A stretch of 64,000 bases of DNA from assembly GCF_902810435.1 (NCBI RefSeq), contig NZ_LR778174.1:1472501-1536500 (forward strand). The letters run 5' to 3'. A program made the position numbers and the translations under genes. Below the pieces are notes generated by a model that had not been told where the DNA came from, ran no database searches, and worked only from the letters and a program-made list of their open reading frames with translations. Positions 20,316 through 29,638 of the stretch are shown here, in pieces; position 1 is the first letter of the stretch; each line of letters begins with the position of its first letter. This DNA comes from Veillonella parvula. Lineage in GTDB: Bacteria; Bacillota; Negativicutes; Veillonellales; Veillonellaceae.

Positions 20316-20640
20316 AATATCCCTCCATTTGCGCCAATACTTGCTGCACCTTGGTTTCGGCTAACACCTCTTTAGGCAATGTTGCTTTCAACTGTGAAAG
20401 CAAGCCTTCCCGTTGTTCATATTGTGCCACCAAGTGCAATTTAGATTCGTAATCATTTAAAATGTGTCGAGCACGCTGTAAGTTATCGTGTACAGCCTGT
20501 CGTGATACGCCTAATTCCTCAGCAATCTCTCCAAGGGACATATCATCTTCGTGGTGAAGTTGTAAGGACATTCGTTGCTTGTCCGTTAACAATGGCCCAT
20601 AGAAATCTAAGAGCAAACTTATAAGTACTCGTTCTTCCAT
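20305..20640 (-). CDS. ylxM: YlxM-type helix-turn-helix SRP accessory protein
   Basis: This 111-residue DNA-binding-like protein has a sigma-region-4-type HTH (L-H-H-E-D-D-M-S-L-G-E-I-A-E-E-L-G-V-S-R-Q-A-V-H-D at about 28-52). YlxM is typically cotranscribed with ffh in Firmicutes and modulates SRP in streptococci and mycoplasmas. GGAGG lies seven bases before the ATG. It is the first gene after the operon promoter. Confidence 0.92.
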   Translation of the reverse strand: MEERVLISLLLDFYGPLLTDKQRMSLQLHHEDDMSLGEIAEELGVSRQAVHDNLQRARHILNDYESKLHLVAQYEQREGLLSQLKATLPKEVLAETKVQQVLAQMEGYYGI

Positions 20641-20680
20641 TTCGCCACCTCCATCACTGTCAAGTCATATTACTTTACAT

Positions 20681-20709
20681 ATACTACCGTACATAAAGAA
20701 ATGTGTCAA
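20681..20709 (-). promoter_or_regulatory. Promoter of the ylxM-ffh-rpsP-rimM-trmD operon
   Basis: On the minus strand TTGACA (20709-20704), a 17-base spacer and TAGTAT (20686-20681) match the housekeeping consensus in 10 of 12 positions. It lies about 40 bases before the ylxM ATG. Confidence 0.85.
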
Positions 20710-20894
20710 GTAGAAATACTTAACACACTTAATTTATTGCTATAATACATATAAATCACAGATATACAAGCTATCTCATCCCCTTGAACCAAAACCATAA
20801 ACTAATTGACTACCTTAACATAATCATTCTAGACAAATTTAATTCATAATCAATGATAATTAATTCTAATTTCTACTTTTATATCTATAATAAT

Positions 20895-20904
20895 ATGCTA
20901 TAAT
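20895..20904 (+). promoter_or_regulatory. Extended -10 promoter of the flavoprotein reductase
   Basis: TGCTATAAT gives an extended -10 about 42 bases before the ATG. No good -35 is present. An AT-rich imperfect dyad near 20845-20870 (ATCAATGATAATTAATT) could be an operator of the Fur/PerR kind, but this is only suggestive. Confidence 0.5.
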
Positions 20905-20946
20905 ATCAATATCTAATATTTTCAATATAAAAATAGGAGGTATTAT

Positions 20947-22272
20947 ATGAATACCAAACAATATGACATTATCGTCTTAGGTTTCGGCAAGGCTGGTAAA
21001 ACATTAGCCGCAAAATTTGGCTCTATGGGCAAATCCGTAGCCATGATTGAAGAAAATCCACTAATGTACGGTGGTACATGTATTAATATCGCATGTATCC
21101 CTACTAAGACGATGATCATTGCCGCGTCAAAAGGCTTATCATACGATCAAGTATTAAACCAACGTGAAGTTGTTACATCTCGCTTAAGAAATAAAAACTT
21201 TACTATGTTAGATTCTAATGATCATGTCGATGTCTATACTGGACATGGTGCATTTATTAGCAATAAAGAAATCGCCGTTACCGCTGGCGAGGATAAGATT
21301 ATATTATCTGCTGACACTATCGTTATAAACACCGGTGCTATAGCGATTAAACCTAATATTTCTGGCATCGATACAGCTACAGGTTTCTATAATAGTACAG
21401 AAATTCAACAATTACCTACTCAACCTAGTACATTAGGCGTTATCGGTGCTGGTCCTATTGGCCTTGAATTTGCCAGCCTACACGCTAAACTTGGTGCAAA
21501 GGTTACAGTATTTAATATTGAATCTAGTATCTTAAAACGTGAGGAACCAATTGTACAAGAATTAGCTAACGAGTACTTAGCTGAGCAAGGTATTACTATT
21601 CTTAATAATGTAACATTAAACTCTGTATCTAATGATGGCGACAAACCAGTTATCACCACTAACAATCAAAGCTATACATTTGATGCTGTTCTATACGCTA
21701 CAGGGCGCAAAGCCAATACAGCTAATATCGGTTTAGAACATACGGACATCGTTACTAACGAACGCGGTGCCATTGTAGTTAATGATACTTGTGAAAGCTC
21801 CGTTCCTGGTGTATACGCAGTCGGCGATGTAAACGGTGGACCTCAATTCACATATGTATCTCTTGATGACTTCCGTATCGTATTTGGCGCACTTACAGGT
21901 AACAGCCAATATACATTAAAAGATCGTAAAAATATTCCTTATACTACCTTCTTAACACCTCCACTTTCTCGTGTAGGTCTTACAGAAGAAGATGCAATCA
22001 ACCAAGGATATACTGTTAAAACAAAAGAAATGCTCGTAGCTACTATGCCAAGAGCACATGTAAACGACTATTTAAAAGGTGCTTTTAAAATCGTTGTAGA
22101 TGCAGAAAACGATTTAATCCTCGGTGCTACACTCTATTCCCAAGGCGCTGAAGAATTGATTAACTTAATTAAAATGGCTATGGATAATAACATTCCATAT
22201 ACATATTTCAAAAATCAAATCTTCACACACCCTACAATGGCAGAAAACCTAAATGACTTGTGTAATTTCTAA
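20947..22272 (+). CDS. NAD(P)H:FAD disulfide reductase, RclA / hypothiocyanous-acid-reductase-like
   Basis: This 441-residue pyridine-nucleotide disulfide oxidoreductase has the FAD loop G-F-G-K-A-G-K-T-L-A (12-21) and the redox motif G-G-T-C-I-N-I-A-C-I-P-T-K (two cysteines four apart, about 41-53). The NAD(P) loop is G-V-I-G-A-G-P-I-G-L-E-F-A. The second FAD motif is Y-A-V-G-D-V-N-G. The interface ends H-P-T-M-A-E-N-L-N-D-L. No lipoamide- or glutathione-specific histidine-glutamate pattern (H-x-H-P-T-x-x-E) is seen. The C-I-N-I-x-C-I-P-T-K form and the ending are those of RclA and of streptococcal/staphylococcal HOSCN reductases, which defend against host peroxidase products. It stands alone on the plus strand between divergent operons. 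The exact substrate is inferred; a mercuric-reductase-like or dihydrolipoamide-type role is less likely. Confidence 0.75.
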   Translation: MNTKQYDIIVLGFGKAGKTLAAKFGSMGKSVAMIEENPLMYGGTCINIACIPTKTMIIAASKGLSYDQVLNQREVVTSRLRNKNFTMLDSNDHVDVYTGHGAFISNKEIAVTAGEDKIILSADTIVINTGAIAIKPNISGIDTATGFYNSTEIQQLPTQPSTLGVIGAGPIGLEFASLHAKLGAKVTVFNIESSILKREEPIVQELANEYLAEQGITILNNVTLNSVSNDGDKPVITTNNQSYTFDAVLYATGRKANTANIGLEHTDIVTNERGAIVVNDTCESSVPGVYAVGDVNGGPQFTYVSLDDFRIVFGALTGNSQYTLKDRKNIPYTTFLTPPLSRVGLTEEDAINQGYTVKTKEMLVATMPRAHVNDYLKGAFKIVVDAENDLILGATLYSQGAEELINLIKMAMDNNIPYTYFKNQIFTHPTMAENLNDLCNF

Positions 22273-22320
22273 TAGCTTAATAGCTAATACAATCACTAAT
22301 TATAAAATAATAACCTAACA

Positions 22321-22367
22321 AAAAAGCCTTTAGACGCTAAACTAATTTTGCAACTAAAGGCTTTTGT
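22321..22367 (+). terminator. Terminator after the flavoprotein reductase
   Basis: The stem AGCCTTTAG/CTAAAGGCT with a loop of about 20 bases is followed by TTTGT on the plus strand, with A-runs in front that would serve the minus strand too. Confidence 0.75.
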
Positions 22368-22460
22368 ATTTATCGATATGATAGTTTATTTATCAATGTA
22401 TCAGATTATTATAGCTTTTTTAGCAGTGCCTAACTAAAACATGCTAAGACATTGTAGCAA

Positions 22461-22988
22461 TTAATTTTTAGTAAACAATCTGCGTACTATCGTTTGTAAT
22501 TTAGGTGTTAATATAATTGCTACTACAATGCCTGCAGCACTTGTAATCAAGGAGTATTGAATTTTGCTAGCCGCAACGACCGCACTTTCAAGAACAAACC
22601 ACCACGCAAGGAAATAGCCAAAAGCGGTCCAAATAGCACCAATAATAAGGGATACTAAAATACGACCAAAGGATGCAGTTGGTTTTGTTATAGAGGGTGG
22701 CAAATAGCCTGCAGTCATACCACCTACGATAAGTCCTGCAATGCCTTTAATAAAGAAAGAGAATACGATGTACTGTGTATGACCACCAAAGAGATCAAAT
22801 AGTGCAGATCCAATTGCCGCACCTAAGCCTCCATATAATCCACCAAAGAGGATAGATGTTGTAAAGAGTGCAGCAGATCCTAAATGAACCATAGCGCCAC
22901 CTGGTATTTCAATGCGAATTGTAGTAGCCACTGCACATAACGCGGCAATAAAACCAATATAGACAATGTCTCGAGTACTTAATTTCAT
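22461..22988 (-). CDS. ECF transporter S component
   Basis: This 175-residue membrane protein has about six hydrophobic segments and the N-terminal pattern R-D-I-V-Y-I-G-F-I-A-A-L-C-A-V-A-T-T-I-R. Other group features are G-G-A-M-V-H-L-G-S-A, L-F-G-G-L-Y-G-G-L-G-A-A-I-G-S-A-L-F-D and a long K-G-I-A-G-L-I-V-G segment. These match substrate-binding S components of the DUF1393/ECF-ribofla_trS group, which use a shared EcfAAT module. The ligand cannot be told. The ATG at 22988 has AGAGAGG nine bases upstream; an earlier ATG has only three. I saw no known vitamin riboswitch in front of it. The energy-coupling genes are not in the window. Confidence 0.8.
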   Translation of the reverse strand: MKLSTRDIVYIGFIAALCAVATTIRIEIPGGAMVHLGSAALFTTSILFGGLYGGLGAAIGSALFDLFGGHTQYIVFSFFIKGIAGLIVGGMTAGYLPPSITKPTASFGRILVSLIIGAIWTAFGYFLAWWFVLESAVVAASKIQYSLITSAAGIVVAIILTPKLQTIVRRLFTKN

Positions 22989-23138
22989 AATCATGAACCT
23001 CTCTTTTAAATCAATTACCATATTCAGTATAACAAATCATAAGCCGTCTAAAAACACCATTATCGTAGGAATTAAATATCCATTTCACGTCTCAATATAA
23101 GATATAAATATATACTTAACTATATGTCTGTAGATATA

Positions 23139-23173
23139 ATAAAGCACCTATACCTCTGTATAGGTGCTTTATA
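23139..23173 (-). terminator. Terminator after copA
   Basis: The perfect stem AAAGCACCTATAC/GTATAGGTGCTTT with a 4-base loop and a T-rich tail on the minus strand lies 25-60 bases after the copA stop. It separates copA from the ECF gene. Confidence 0.85.
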
Positions 23174-23195
23174 GTATTCAATTATATGTATAATC

Positions 23196-25370
23196 TTAAA
23201 TTTTAGCTCGTTTCAAACGAAGCGAGTTACCTACGACTGTTACAGAGCTAAATGCCATTGCTGTACCCGCAATCATTGGATTTAATGCACCTATTGCGGC
23301 CAACGGAATACCGATACAGTTAAAGATCAATGCCCAGAATAGGTTTTGTTTAATATTAGTCATTGTCTTACGGCTGAGTCGTACTGCTTGTACCAAGGTA
23401 TGTAAATCATTTCGTACAAGGACGATGTCGGCTGCTTCTACCGCAATATCTGTACCACTGCCAATAGCAAAACCAATATCTGCCGTAACGAGAGCAGGAG
23501 CATCATTGATACCGTCACCAACCATCCCCACTACAAGACCTTTATCTTGCAATTCTTTTACCTTGCTAGCCTTATCTTGAGGCAATACTTCAGCTATAAC
23601 ATGGGAGATACCCGCCTGTTTAGCAATATATTGAGCAGTTCGACGATTATCACCAGTAAGCATCCATACATCAATACCTTGAGCATGTAACTCTTTTACA
23701 ACCTCGATAGTTTCTGGACGTAATTCGTCTTCTACGGCCCACAAAGCACTAACAATGCCATCTACAGCTAGAACAGATACGGAAGCACCTTGTTCTTCAA
23801 ATTGTAAAATATCTTCTTGAACCGCCGTTAAATCATAACCTAGTTCATTCATCCAACGACTGTGCCCAAGTTGTACGGATACGCCTTGGTATGCACCTTG
23901 TAACCCTTTACCTGGTACATCAGCAAAACTTTCAAGTTCAACAGCTTTACCTTTATAGCCATAATCTTCACCATAGTAAACCATGGCCTTTGCAATCGGA
24001 TGAGATGTACCACTTTCAAGAGCCAACATAATAGACATATTAGTACTTTCATCACCATTATAATTTTTAAAAGCCGTCACATCCAATACACCCTGTGTAA
24101 GGGTACCGGTTTTATCCATAACAATGGCATCGAGTTTACCCGCTTTTTCAAGATATTCTGCACTCTTGATGAGCACACCGTGTTCCGCACCAAGGCCAGA
24201 CCCAACCATGATAGATGTTGGTGTAGCAAGGCCAAGCGCACAAGGACATGCGATAACCAGTACCGCTGTTGCATTAATGAGAGCAACGTTAATAGAATCT
24301 CCCATAATGAAGTACCACACAAGACCTGTCAAAACAGCAAGGCCAATAACGGTCGGTACAAAATATTGAGCCACGATATCTGCAATACGTTGAATACTAG
24401 CCTTGGAGGTTTGTGCCTCTTCTACAACCTTGATAATTTGAGACAACATCGTATCGGAACCGATACGCTTGGCTTCCATGGTAAAAGCACCACTTAGGTT
24501 TATAGTAGCACCAATAACTTCAGAACCAACTTGTTTTTCTACCGGTAAGCTTTCACCGGTCAGCATAGCCTCATCTACTGTGGAATATCCCTCAGTAATC
24601 GTGCCATCAACAGGGATCTTTTCACCTGCACGAACTTGTAAAATATCACCGGCTACCACCTTAGATGTAGGGATATCAATAAATTCTCCATCACGCAACA
24701 CATGAGCCGTTGCAGGTTGTAAGGCAATCAATTTTTGAAGTGCTTCGGAGGTACGCCCTTTTGCAATCTCTTCTAAGAGTTTACCAAGAAGGATAAAGGT
24801 AATGAGCCACGCAGAGGTTTCAAAATATATTCCATGAGGGCCTAATTCAGGGTGAAATTGCCAGTTATAGATACTGAATAGATAAGCTACCGTCGTGCCC
24901 ATTACAACGAGTACATCCATCGTAAGCGCCCCATTTTTCACTGCACTCCAGGCGCTCTTATAGAACATGAGACCAGGACCAAACTGAGCAATAGTAGCAA
25001 GAACAAACTCTACCCATACAGGCAATGCCTGAATACCAAATCGATGTAAGGTCATATTAATCATCATCGGTACTGCCATACAAGCAGCAATAATAAGTCG
25101 TATAATATGAGGTTTTAAGTTAACCTTTTCTATTTCTTGCTTTGTTTCGTCTGCTTCTGTAGCACCAAAGCCGATATTCGTAATGGCATCAATAATCTGT
25201 TGTGAATCTACAGCAGCCCCGTCTTTATATTCAACGCTCCCCTTTCGAGTTAAGAGGTTAACCTTAACAGATTCTACGCCATCAAGTTTAGAAACAACGT
25301 TTTCAACACGTTTTACACAGGCTGCACAGTGCATACCTGTAATATCAAATTCTTGTTTTTTTACGCTCAT
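23196..25370 (-). CDS. copA: Copper-exporting P1B-type ATPase CopA
   Basis: This 724-residue inner-membrane pump exports Cu(I). One N-terminal heavy-metal domain carries G-M-H-C-A-A-C (about 11-17). The actuator motif is T-G-E-S-L-P-V. The transmembrane metal site is [11 protein letters not shown]. The phosphorylation motif is [10 protein letters not shown], and [12 protein letters not shown] closes the hinge. The final segments carry N and [15 protein letters not shown], as in Cu(I) pumps. The ATG at 25370 is preferred, with AAAGG upstream, over a GTG two codons earlier. No copZ, copY or csoR gene adjoins, and no clear copper operator was found. Confidence 0.95.
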   Translation of the reverse strand: MSVKKQEFDITGMHCAACVKRVENVVSKLDGVESVKVNLLTRKGSVEYKDGAAVDSQQIIDAITNIGFGATEADETKQEIEKVNLKPHIIRLIIAACMAVPMMINMTLHRFGIQALPVWVEFVLATIAQFGPGLMFYKSAWSAVKNGALTMDVLVVMGTTVAYLFSIYNWQFHPELGPHGIYFETSAWLITFILLGKLLEEIAKGRTSEALQKLIALQPATAHVLRDGEFIDIPTSKVVAGDILQVRAGEKIPVDGTITEGYSTVDEAMLTGESLPVEKQVGSEVIGATINLSGAFTMEAKRIGSDTMLSQIIKVVEEAQTSKASIQRIADIVAQYFVPTVIGLAVLTGLVWYFIMGDSINVALINATAVLVIACPCALGLATPTSIMVGSGLGAEHGVLIKSAEYLEKAGKLDAIVMDKTGTLTQGVLDVTAFKNYNGDESTNMSIMLALESGTSHPIAKAMVYYGEDYGYKGKAVELESFADVPGKGLQGAYQGVSVQLGHSRWMNELGYDLTAVQEDILQFEEQGASVSVLAVDGIVSALWAVEDELRPETIEVVKELHAQGIDVWMLTGDNRRTAQYIAKQAGISHVIAEVLPQDKASKVKELQDKGLVVGMVGDGINDAPALVTADIGFAIGSGTDIAVEAADIVLVRNDLHTLVQAVRLSRKTMTNIKQNLFWALIFNCIGIPLAAIGALNPMIAGTAMAFSSVTVVGNSLRLKRAKI

Positions 25371-25778
25371 ATTCACAGGCCTTTCTACTCTGTAGATATA
25401 TCTTATCTTACAACTTACTATATTATTACAAATTCGTACTATATTTTGTATTTATGTACTTAAATATACGTCTAAACATCTATCTATAAAAAGCTATATA
25501 TCCTATTTTAAATAAAATAGCAATAAACACGTTCACTAAGAATGTTTCAATATATTCTAAAACTTCAATATATGAACATATTACATGACTAACTACTCAT
25601 ATATCTATATTTAATGATAACATAAATTCTCATTACGTCAATATCCTACCAAATATAGAGGGTTATTTCTTTTTTATAAGGGAATTAACCGCTTTTACCT
25701 ATACATAGCCTTCATAAATAGATTATAATAAAGTGATGATGAATAAACATAAGCTTTGATTCCAAAGGAGGTGAATAT
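25371..25778. other. 408-base AT-rich gap between divergent copA and yigZ
   Basis: No ORF, hairpin or repeat stands out. TATAAT at 25724-25729 could be a -10 for yigZ, but it has no matching -35. A promoter for copA must lie here too; I cannot point to it. Confidence 0.5.
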
Positions 25779-26441
25779 ATGTCTGAATCAGTAAGCCCTA
25801 CGGTGGAATTTATTTCTCTAGCAAAAGAATTTCGCCATGAATATGTTGTTGAAAAATCACGGTTTATAACAACTGTATATCCTTGCAAGACTGAAGAGGA
25901 AGCCCAAACCTTTATAAGCCGCATCAATAAAGAATTCTGGGATGCACGTCATAACTGCACAGCCTATGCATTAGGACCACAGCAAGAACAACAACGATCT
26001 TCCGATAATGGAGAACCATCAGGTACAGCAGGTAAACCAATGCTAGAAGTACTCAAAAAGACTGGCATTACCAATGTAGCCGTCGTCGTAACGCGTTATT
26101 TTGGAGGTATTAAATTGGGCGCTGGTGGCTTGATTCGGGCCTATTCACACTCTGTTGCGGAAACCTTACGTCTTGCGCCTAAAGAACTACATACAACACG
26201 AACCCGACTACAAGCAAAGATTGACTATTCGCTGTATGGAGCAGTAGAAAGATATGTCCAGGACGAAAAATTACATTATGAAGCAAGCTTTGGTGAATAT
26301 GTAGACATTACAATTCTAATACCACCTACTGATGTAGAGCACATACAAAAAGAGCTCCAAGACATAAGCCATGGAGCTGCTACTTGTACTGTATTAGATT
26401 CTATTGAGGTGGTACTACCACTAGATAAATCATCTAGTTAG
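25779..26441 (+). CDS. yigZ: YigZ / IMPACT family protein
   Basis: This 220-residue protein has the N-terminal UPF0029 domain. Its typical segments are E-K-S-R-F-I-T-T (about 25-32), D-A-R-H-N-C-T-A-Y (about 55-63), S-S-D-N-G-E-P-S-G-T-A-G-K-P-M-L (about 74-89) and V-V-V-T-R-Y-F-G-G-I-K-L-G-A-G-G-L. A C-terminal ferredoxin-like domain follows. The family is related to eukaryotic IMPACT, which modulates Gcn2; the bacterial role is not settled. A very strong AAAGGAGGTGAATAT precedes the ATG. Confidence 0.93.
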   Translation: MSESVSPTVEFISLAKEFRHEYVVEKSRFITTVYPCKTEEEAQTFISRINKEFWDARHNCTAYALGPQQEQQRSSDNGEPSGTAGKPMLEVLKKTGITNVAVVVTRYFGGIKLGAGGLIRAYSHSVAETLRLAPKELHTTRTRLQAKIDYSLYGAVERYVQDEKLHYEASFGEYVDITILIPPTDVEHIQKELQDISHGAATCTVLDSIEVVLPLDKSSS

Positions 26442-26455
26442 TAGATTCCAAACTT

Positions 26456-26641
26456 TTAATTGCCGTTATTAACTAAACCGGCTATGCCTTGACCGAGTTC
26501 ACGACGTTTTTCCTTAGTCATAGGATAAGGCCATACTCGTTCTAATTGTTTTTTCCGGCTAATTTTATTACGAGCCGTCATTAATCTACGTGCTTCCCAA
26601 TTACGAATTGCTTGACCTAAGGTTCTTTTTACCACGCCCAT
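26456..26641 (-). CDS. Small basic hypothetical protein (61 residues)
   Basis: The reading encodes a strongly basic peptide (many Lys and Arg, M-T-A-R-N-K-I-S-R-K-K-Q in the centre) with no membrane segment or known motif. A weak CAGG lies eight bases before the ATG. It occupies the only free space between the convergent yigZ end and the LysR gene, and no gene overlaps it on the other strand, which argues mildly that it is real. Confidence 0.45.
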   Translation of the reverse strand: MGVVKRTLGQAIRNWEARRLMTARNKISRKKQLERVWPYPMTKEKRRELGQGIAGLVNNGN

Positions 26642-26836
26642 AGTAGTACCTGCTTTCTTAACTCTTGTTGTATATCAAAATTTGTGATAAGTATAGAAAG
26701 ATAATTTAAAACTCAATTTACTTTCTATTACTTTGTTGAATTTAGTATATATAGCATTTTATTAAATGTGAAATGACCGTTACTTAGTTCGTTATAATTT
26801 TTATTTATCATATTATGTGTATAATAGGGAGATTCT

Positions 26837-27727
26837 ATGGATACATCTTACTACCACAATTTTATTACCCTTGTTCAAACGGGCAATATGACACAGGCCG
26901 CAGAGATTCTTCATATTACACAACCAGCGTTAAGTAAGCAGTTGAAATATTTAGAGGCTGAATTTGGGGCTCAATTAATCAACATTAAACGCGGCCAACG
27001 AGGATCAAACTTACAATTAACAGATGCTGGTAAAATCTTCTACGAAAAAGCGCAACAACTCTGCTCTATTGAAGAATCTACATATAATGCTGTACAACAA
27101 TTGAATTCACGCATTGAAGGTACTTTACGTATTGCGACGTCTGCATCTCGTTCAACGCCAATCGTACAGCAATATTTACCAGCTTTTTCCATGAAATATC
27201 CATCTGTCCATTTTGAAATTTATGAAGGACTTATGACAAATGTAGTGACCCAACTCATCAATGGTAGCGCCGAATTAGGTATCGCCAATATTCAAATGGT
27301 AGATGTCGATAAATTCGATATCCTGCTTACCCAAGAAGAGCATTTATACGCTATTTTCCGTCGTGATGTATTCTGGACAGATCGTGAGCATGATACCATC
27401 ACGTGGGAAGACATAAAAAAATGTCCTCTATCCCTTTCTGGTGGCTCTGTTCGAATGATTATGCAGTCTAGCTTAACAGATATGGAGCAACTTAATGCAG
27501 TAGCTATAACTACAACAAAAAGCTCAGCTATTGAGTGGGCCTCTTCTGGTCGTACAGTTTCTTTAGTCCCAATGGACGCTAAGGAACTTATTAATCATCG
27601 CAAAATGGCTCGCATCAAATTGCCAGAATTCTCGGGAGATTTCAAAAAAGCTTTTATCACACTTAAAGGCCATGCACTTTCCCCAGTAGCACAGCAATTT
27701 ATTGACTTTTACAAAGCCTATGTATAA
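26837..27727 (+). CDS. LysR-family transcriptional regulator
   Basis: This 296-residue regulator has an N-terminal winged HTH (L-V-Q-T-G-N-M-T-Q-A-A-E-I-L-H-I-T-Q-P-A-L-S-K-Q at about 12-35) and a periplasmic-binding-like effector domain (G-T-L-R-I-A-T-S-A-S at about 94-103). LysR members usually control a divergent neighbour; here the divergent neighbour is only the 61-residue reading. The effector and targets are unknown. GGGAG precedes the ATG. Confidence 0.92.
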   Translation: MDTSYYHNFITLVQTGNMTQAAEILHITQPALSKQLKYLEAEFGAQLINIKRGQRGSNLQLTDAGKIFYEKAQQLCSIEESTYNAVQQLNSRIEGTLRIATSASRSTPIVQQYLPAFSMKYPSVHFEIYEGLMTNVVTQLINGSAELGIANIQMVDVDKFDILLTQEEHLYAIFRRDVFWTDREHDTITWEDIKKCPLSLSGGSVRMIMQSSLTDMEQLNAVAITTTKSSAIEWASSGRTVSLVPMDAKELINHRKMARIKLPEFSGDFKKAFITLKGHALSPVAQQFIDFYKAYV

Positions 27728-27818
27728 TCATATTTGTACATACTATTACCATAATATGACATTAACAGCTCATATGATTGGTACCTATTTGATTATAGAT
27801 GCCAATACAATACATAAG

Positions 27819-27851
27819 AAAAGACCTAGTACAATTTGTACTAGGTCTTTT
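27819..27851. terminator. Bidirectional terminator between lysR and pyrD
   Basis: The nearly perfect stem AAAGACCTAGTACA/TGTACTAGGTCTTT has A-runs on one side and T-runs on the other, so it can end both convergent transcripts. Confidence 0.85.
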
Positions 27852-27915
27852 TGTATCAGATTTTACATTACGGCAAAGCTTATGGTTGCTTAAGTTCACC
27901 GTAGATAAGATTGTG

Positions 27916-28866
27916 TTAAGCTTGATGAACAGCACCTACAATATCAGTGATGCTGTTAAGATTATGTTGTTCTACATATTCGCTCATTTCACGGGCAATA
28001 CGTGAAATTGCTGTTGGATCTACCATCGTAGCTGTACCAACTTGAACAGCTTGCGCCCCTGCCATCATAAATTCGATAGCATCTGTGCCAGTCATGATAC
28101 CACCAAGACCAATAATAGGAATAGTTACCCCTTTATAAACTTGATGAACCATGCGAAGAGCCACGGGCTTTACGGCTGGGCCAGATAATCCACCATAAAT
28201 ATTCCCCAATACAGGTTTACGACGGTGAATATCTATAGCCATGCCCAACAAGGTATTAATGAGACTTACTCCATTGCCACCACCGGCCTCAACAGCCTTT
28301 GCGATTTCTACAATGTCTGTTACATTTGGTGAAAGTTTTACAATAACGGGCTTATCTGTTACTTTACGAACCGCTTTTGTTACCTGTTCTACTACCTTTG
28401 GATCTATACCAAATGCCATGCCTTCGCATTCTACATTTGGGCAAGATACGTTGACTTCTAAGCCTGCAATGCCATCTACAGACAATGTCTCTGCCATCCA
28501 TGCAAATTCATCTATCGTACCAGCAGACATATTCGCCAGCAATGGTACATCATATTTCTTAAGTTCTGGTAGAATTTCTCTAACAAAATGTTCAGCCCCA
28601 GGATTTTCAAGGCCAATACAGTTCAATACGCCAGATGGAGTTTCTGCAATACGTGTTCCAGGATTACCATGACGGCCTTTTGGCGTTAAGCCTTTTACAG
28701 AAATAGCCCCCACTTCGTTACTTAAATCTAAGTAACCTGCATATTCAGGACCATTACCAAAGGTACCAGACGCAGCGATAATAGGATTTTTCATCTTAAT
28801 ACCGCAATAGTTGATGGCTAACTTTGGATTTGGCGTAACGGTGTTATTTAAATCGCGTTCACTCAT
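27916..28866 (-). CDS. pyrD: Dihydroorotate dehydrogenase B, catalytic subunit
   Basis: This 316-residue FMN subunit oxidises dihydroorotate to orotate. Visible are A-A-S-G-T-F-G-N-G (about 31-39), G-L-E-N-P-G, N-V-S-C-P-N-V-E (about 140-147, with the catalytic cysteine that marks class 1B) and G-L-G-G-I-M-T-G near the FMN phosphate. It is the last gene of the operon. pyrF and pyrE, often next, are absent. The start overlaps the pyrK stop by one base. Confidence 0.96.
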   Translation of the reverse strand: MSERDLNNTVTPNPKLAINYCGIKMKNPIIAASGTFGNGPEYAGYLDLSNEVGAISVKGLTPKGRHGNPGTRIAETPSGVLNCIGLENPGAEHFVREILPELKKYDVPLLANMSAGTIDEFAWMAETLSVDGIAGLEVNVSCPNVECEGMAFGIDPKVVEQVTKAVRKVTDKPVIVKLSPNVTDIVEIAKAVEAGGGNGVSLINTLLGMAIDIHRRKPVLGNIYGGLSGPAVKPVALRMVHQVYKGVTIPIIGLGGIMTGTDAIEFMMAGAQAVQVGTATMVDPTAISRIAREMSEYVEQHNLNSITDIVGAVHQA

Positions 28867-29633
28867 TAAAAGAACACCTCCTCAGCTGGGAATACCGGAC
28901 CATCCTTACAAACCTTATAGCGTTTACCTTCTGCACCATCACAAGCACAGCCTAAACAACCTCCAGTACCACAGCCCATACGCTCCTCAAGAGAAACTTG
29001 GCAAGGCACATTCAGTTCTTTAGCCACTTGAGCTACGCCTTTCATCATCGGCGTAGGACCACAAGTCATGACAGAAGTAAAGGAATTAGCATTAATTAGG
29101 TCAGGCATAATAGCCGTAGGGAAACCTTTTGTGCCCACACTACCATCATCAGTAGTGATGTGGACTTGAACAGGTGTATCTTTAAATAAATCTGCCCAGA
29201 AGGTTTCGCTTTCATTTCTAAAGCCCAAAATAACTTGTGCTTCTTCACCTTCTTTCAAATGAGATGCGATACATAGCATCGGTGCAATACCAACGCCACC
29301 GCCAATGAGAAGCATATTATTAGATGTTACAAACGGTTCGCCCAAAGGGCCTAAACAATCTAATGTATCGCCAGGTACGAGATGTGTCATAATCTCAGTC
29401 CCCTTACCTACGACGCGATACAAAAGGGTAATCGTACCCTTTCGGGCATCAAATCCAGCATAGCTAATAGGGCGGCGCAATAATGGCGCCGTAGAGTCCG
29501 CTACGCGAACATTACAAAACTGTCCTACCTTTGCTTCTACTGCTTGTTTTGGTGCGTGAATATCCATAATCCACACATCAGAGCCTATTTGCTCATTGCG
29601 AACGACTTCGCCCTGTTCTACATAGCCACTCAT
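28866..29633 (-). CDS. pyrK: Dihydroorotate dehydrogenase B, electron-transfer subunit
   Basis: This 255-residue partner of PyrD passes electrons to NAD+. It has an FAD domain (P-L-L-R-R-P-I-S-Y-A at about 50-59), an NAD part (L-L-I-G-G-G-V-G-I-A-P-M) and a C-terminal [2Fe-2S] cluster with E-R-M-G-C-G-T-G-G-C-L-G-C-A-C and a later K-V-C. All four cluster cysteines can be placed. Confidence 0.96.
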   Translation of the reverse strand: MSGYVEQGEVVRNEQIGSDVWIMDIHAPKQAVEAKVGQFCNVRVADSTAPLLRRPISYAGFDARKGTITLLYRVVGKGTEIMTHLVPGDTLDCLGPLGEPFVTSNNMLLIGGGVGIAPMLCIASHLKEGEEAQVILGFRNESETFWADLFKDTPVQVHITTDDGSVGTKGFPTAIMPDLINANSFTSVMTCGPTPMMKGVAQVAKELNVPCQVSLEERMGCGTGGCLGCACDGAEGKRYKVCKDGPVFPAEEVFF

Positions 29634-29638
29634 GGTTA

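Noticed and set aside
23022-23138. Vitamin riboswitch in front of the ECF S component gene
   Set aside because: I found none of the conserved cores of the flavin, thiamine, cobalamin, preQ1 or folate riboswitches; the leader is short and AT-rich.
25371-25778. Copper operator (TACANNTGTA type) upstream of copA
   Set aside because: Several TACA-like strings occur in this AT-rich gap, but none forms the full palindrome.
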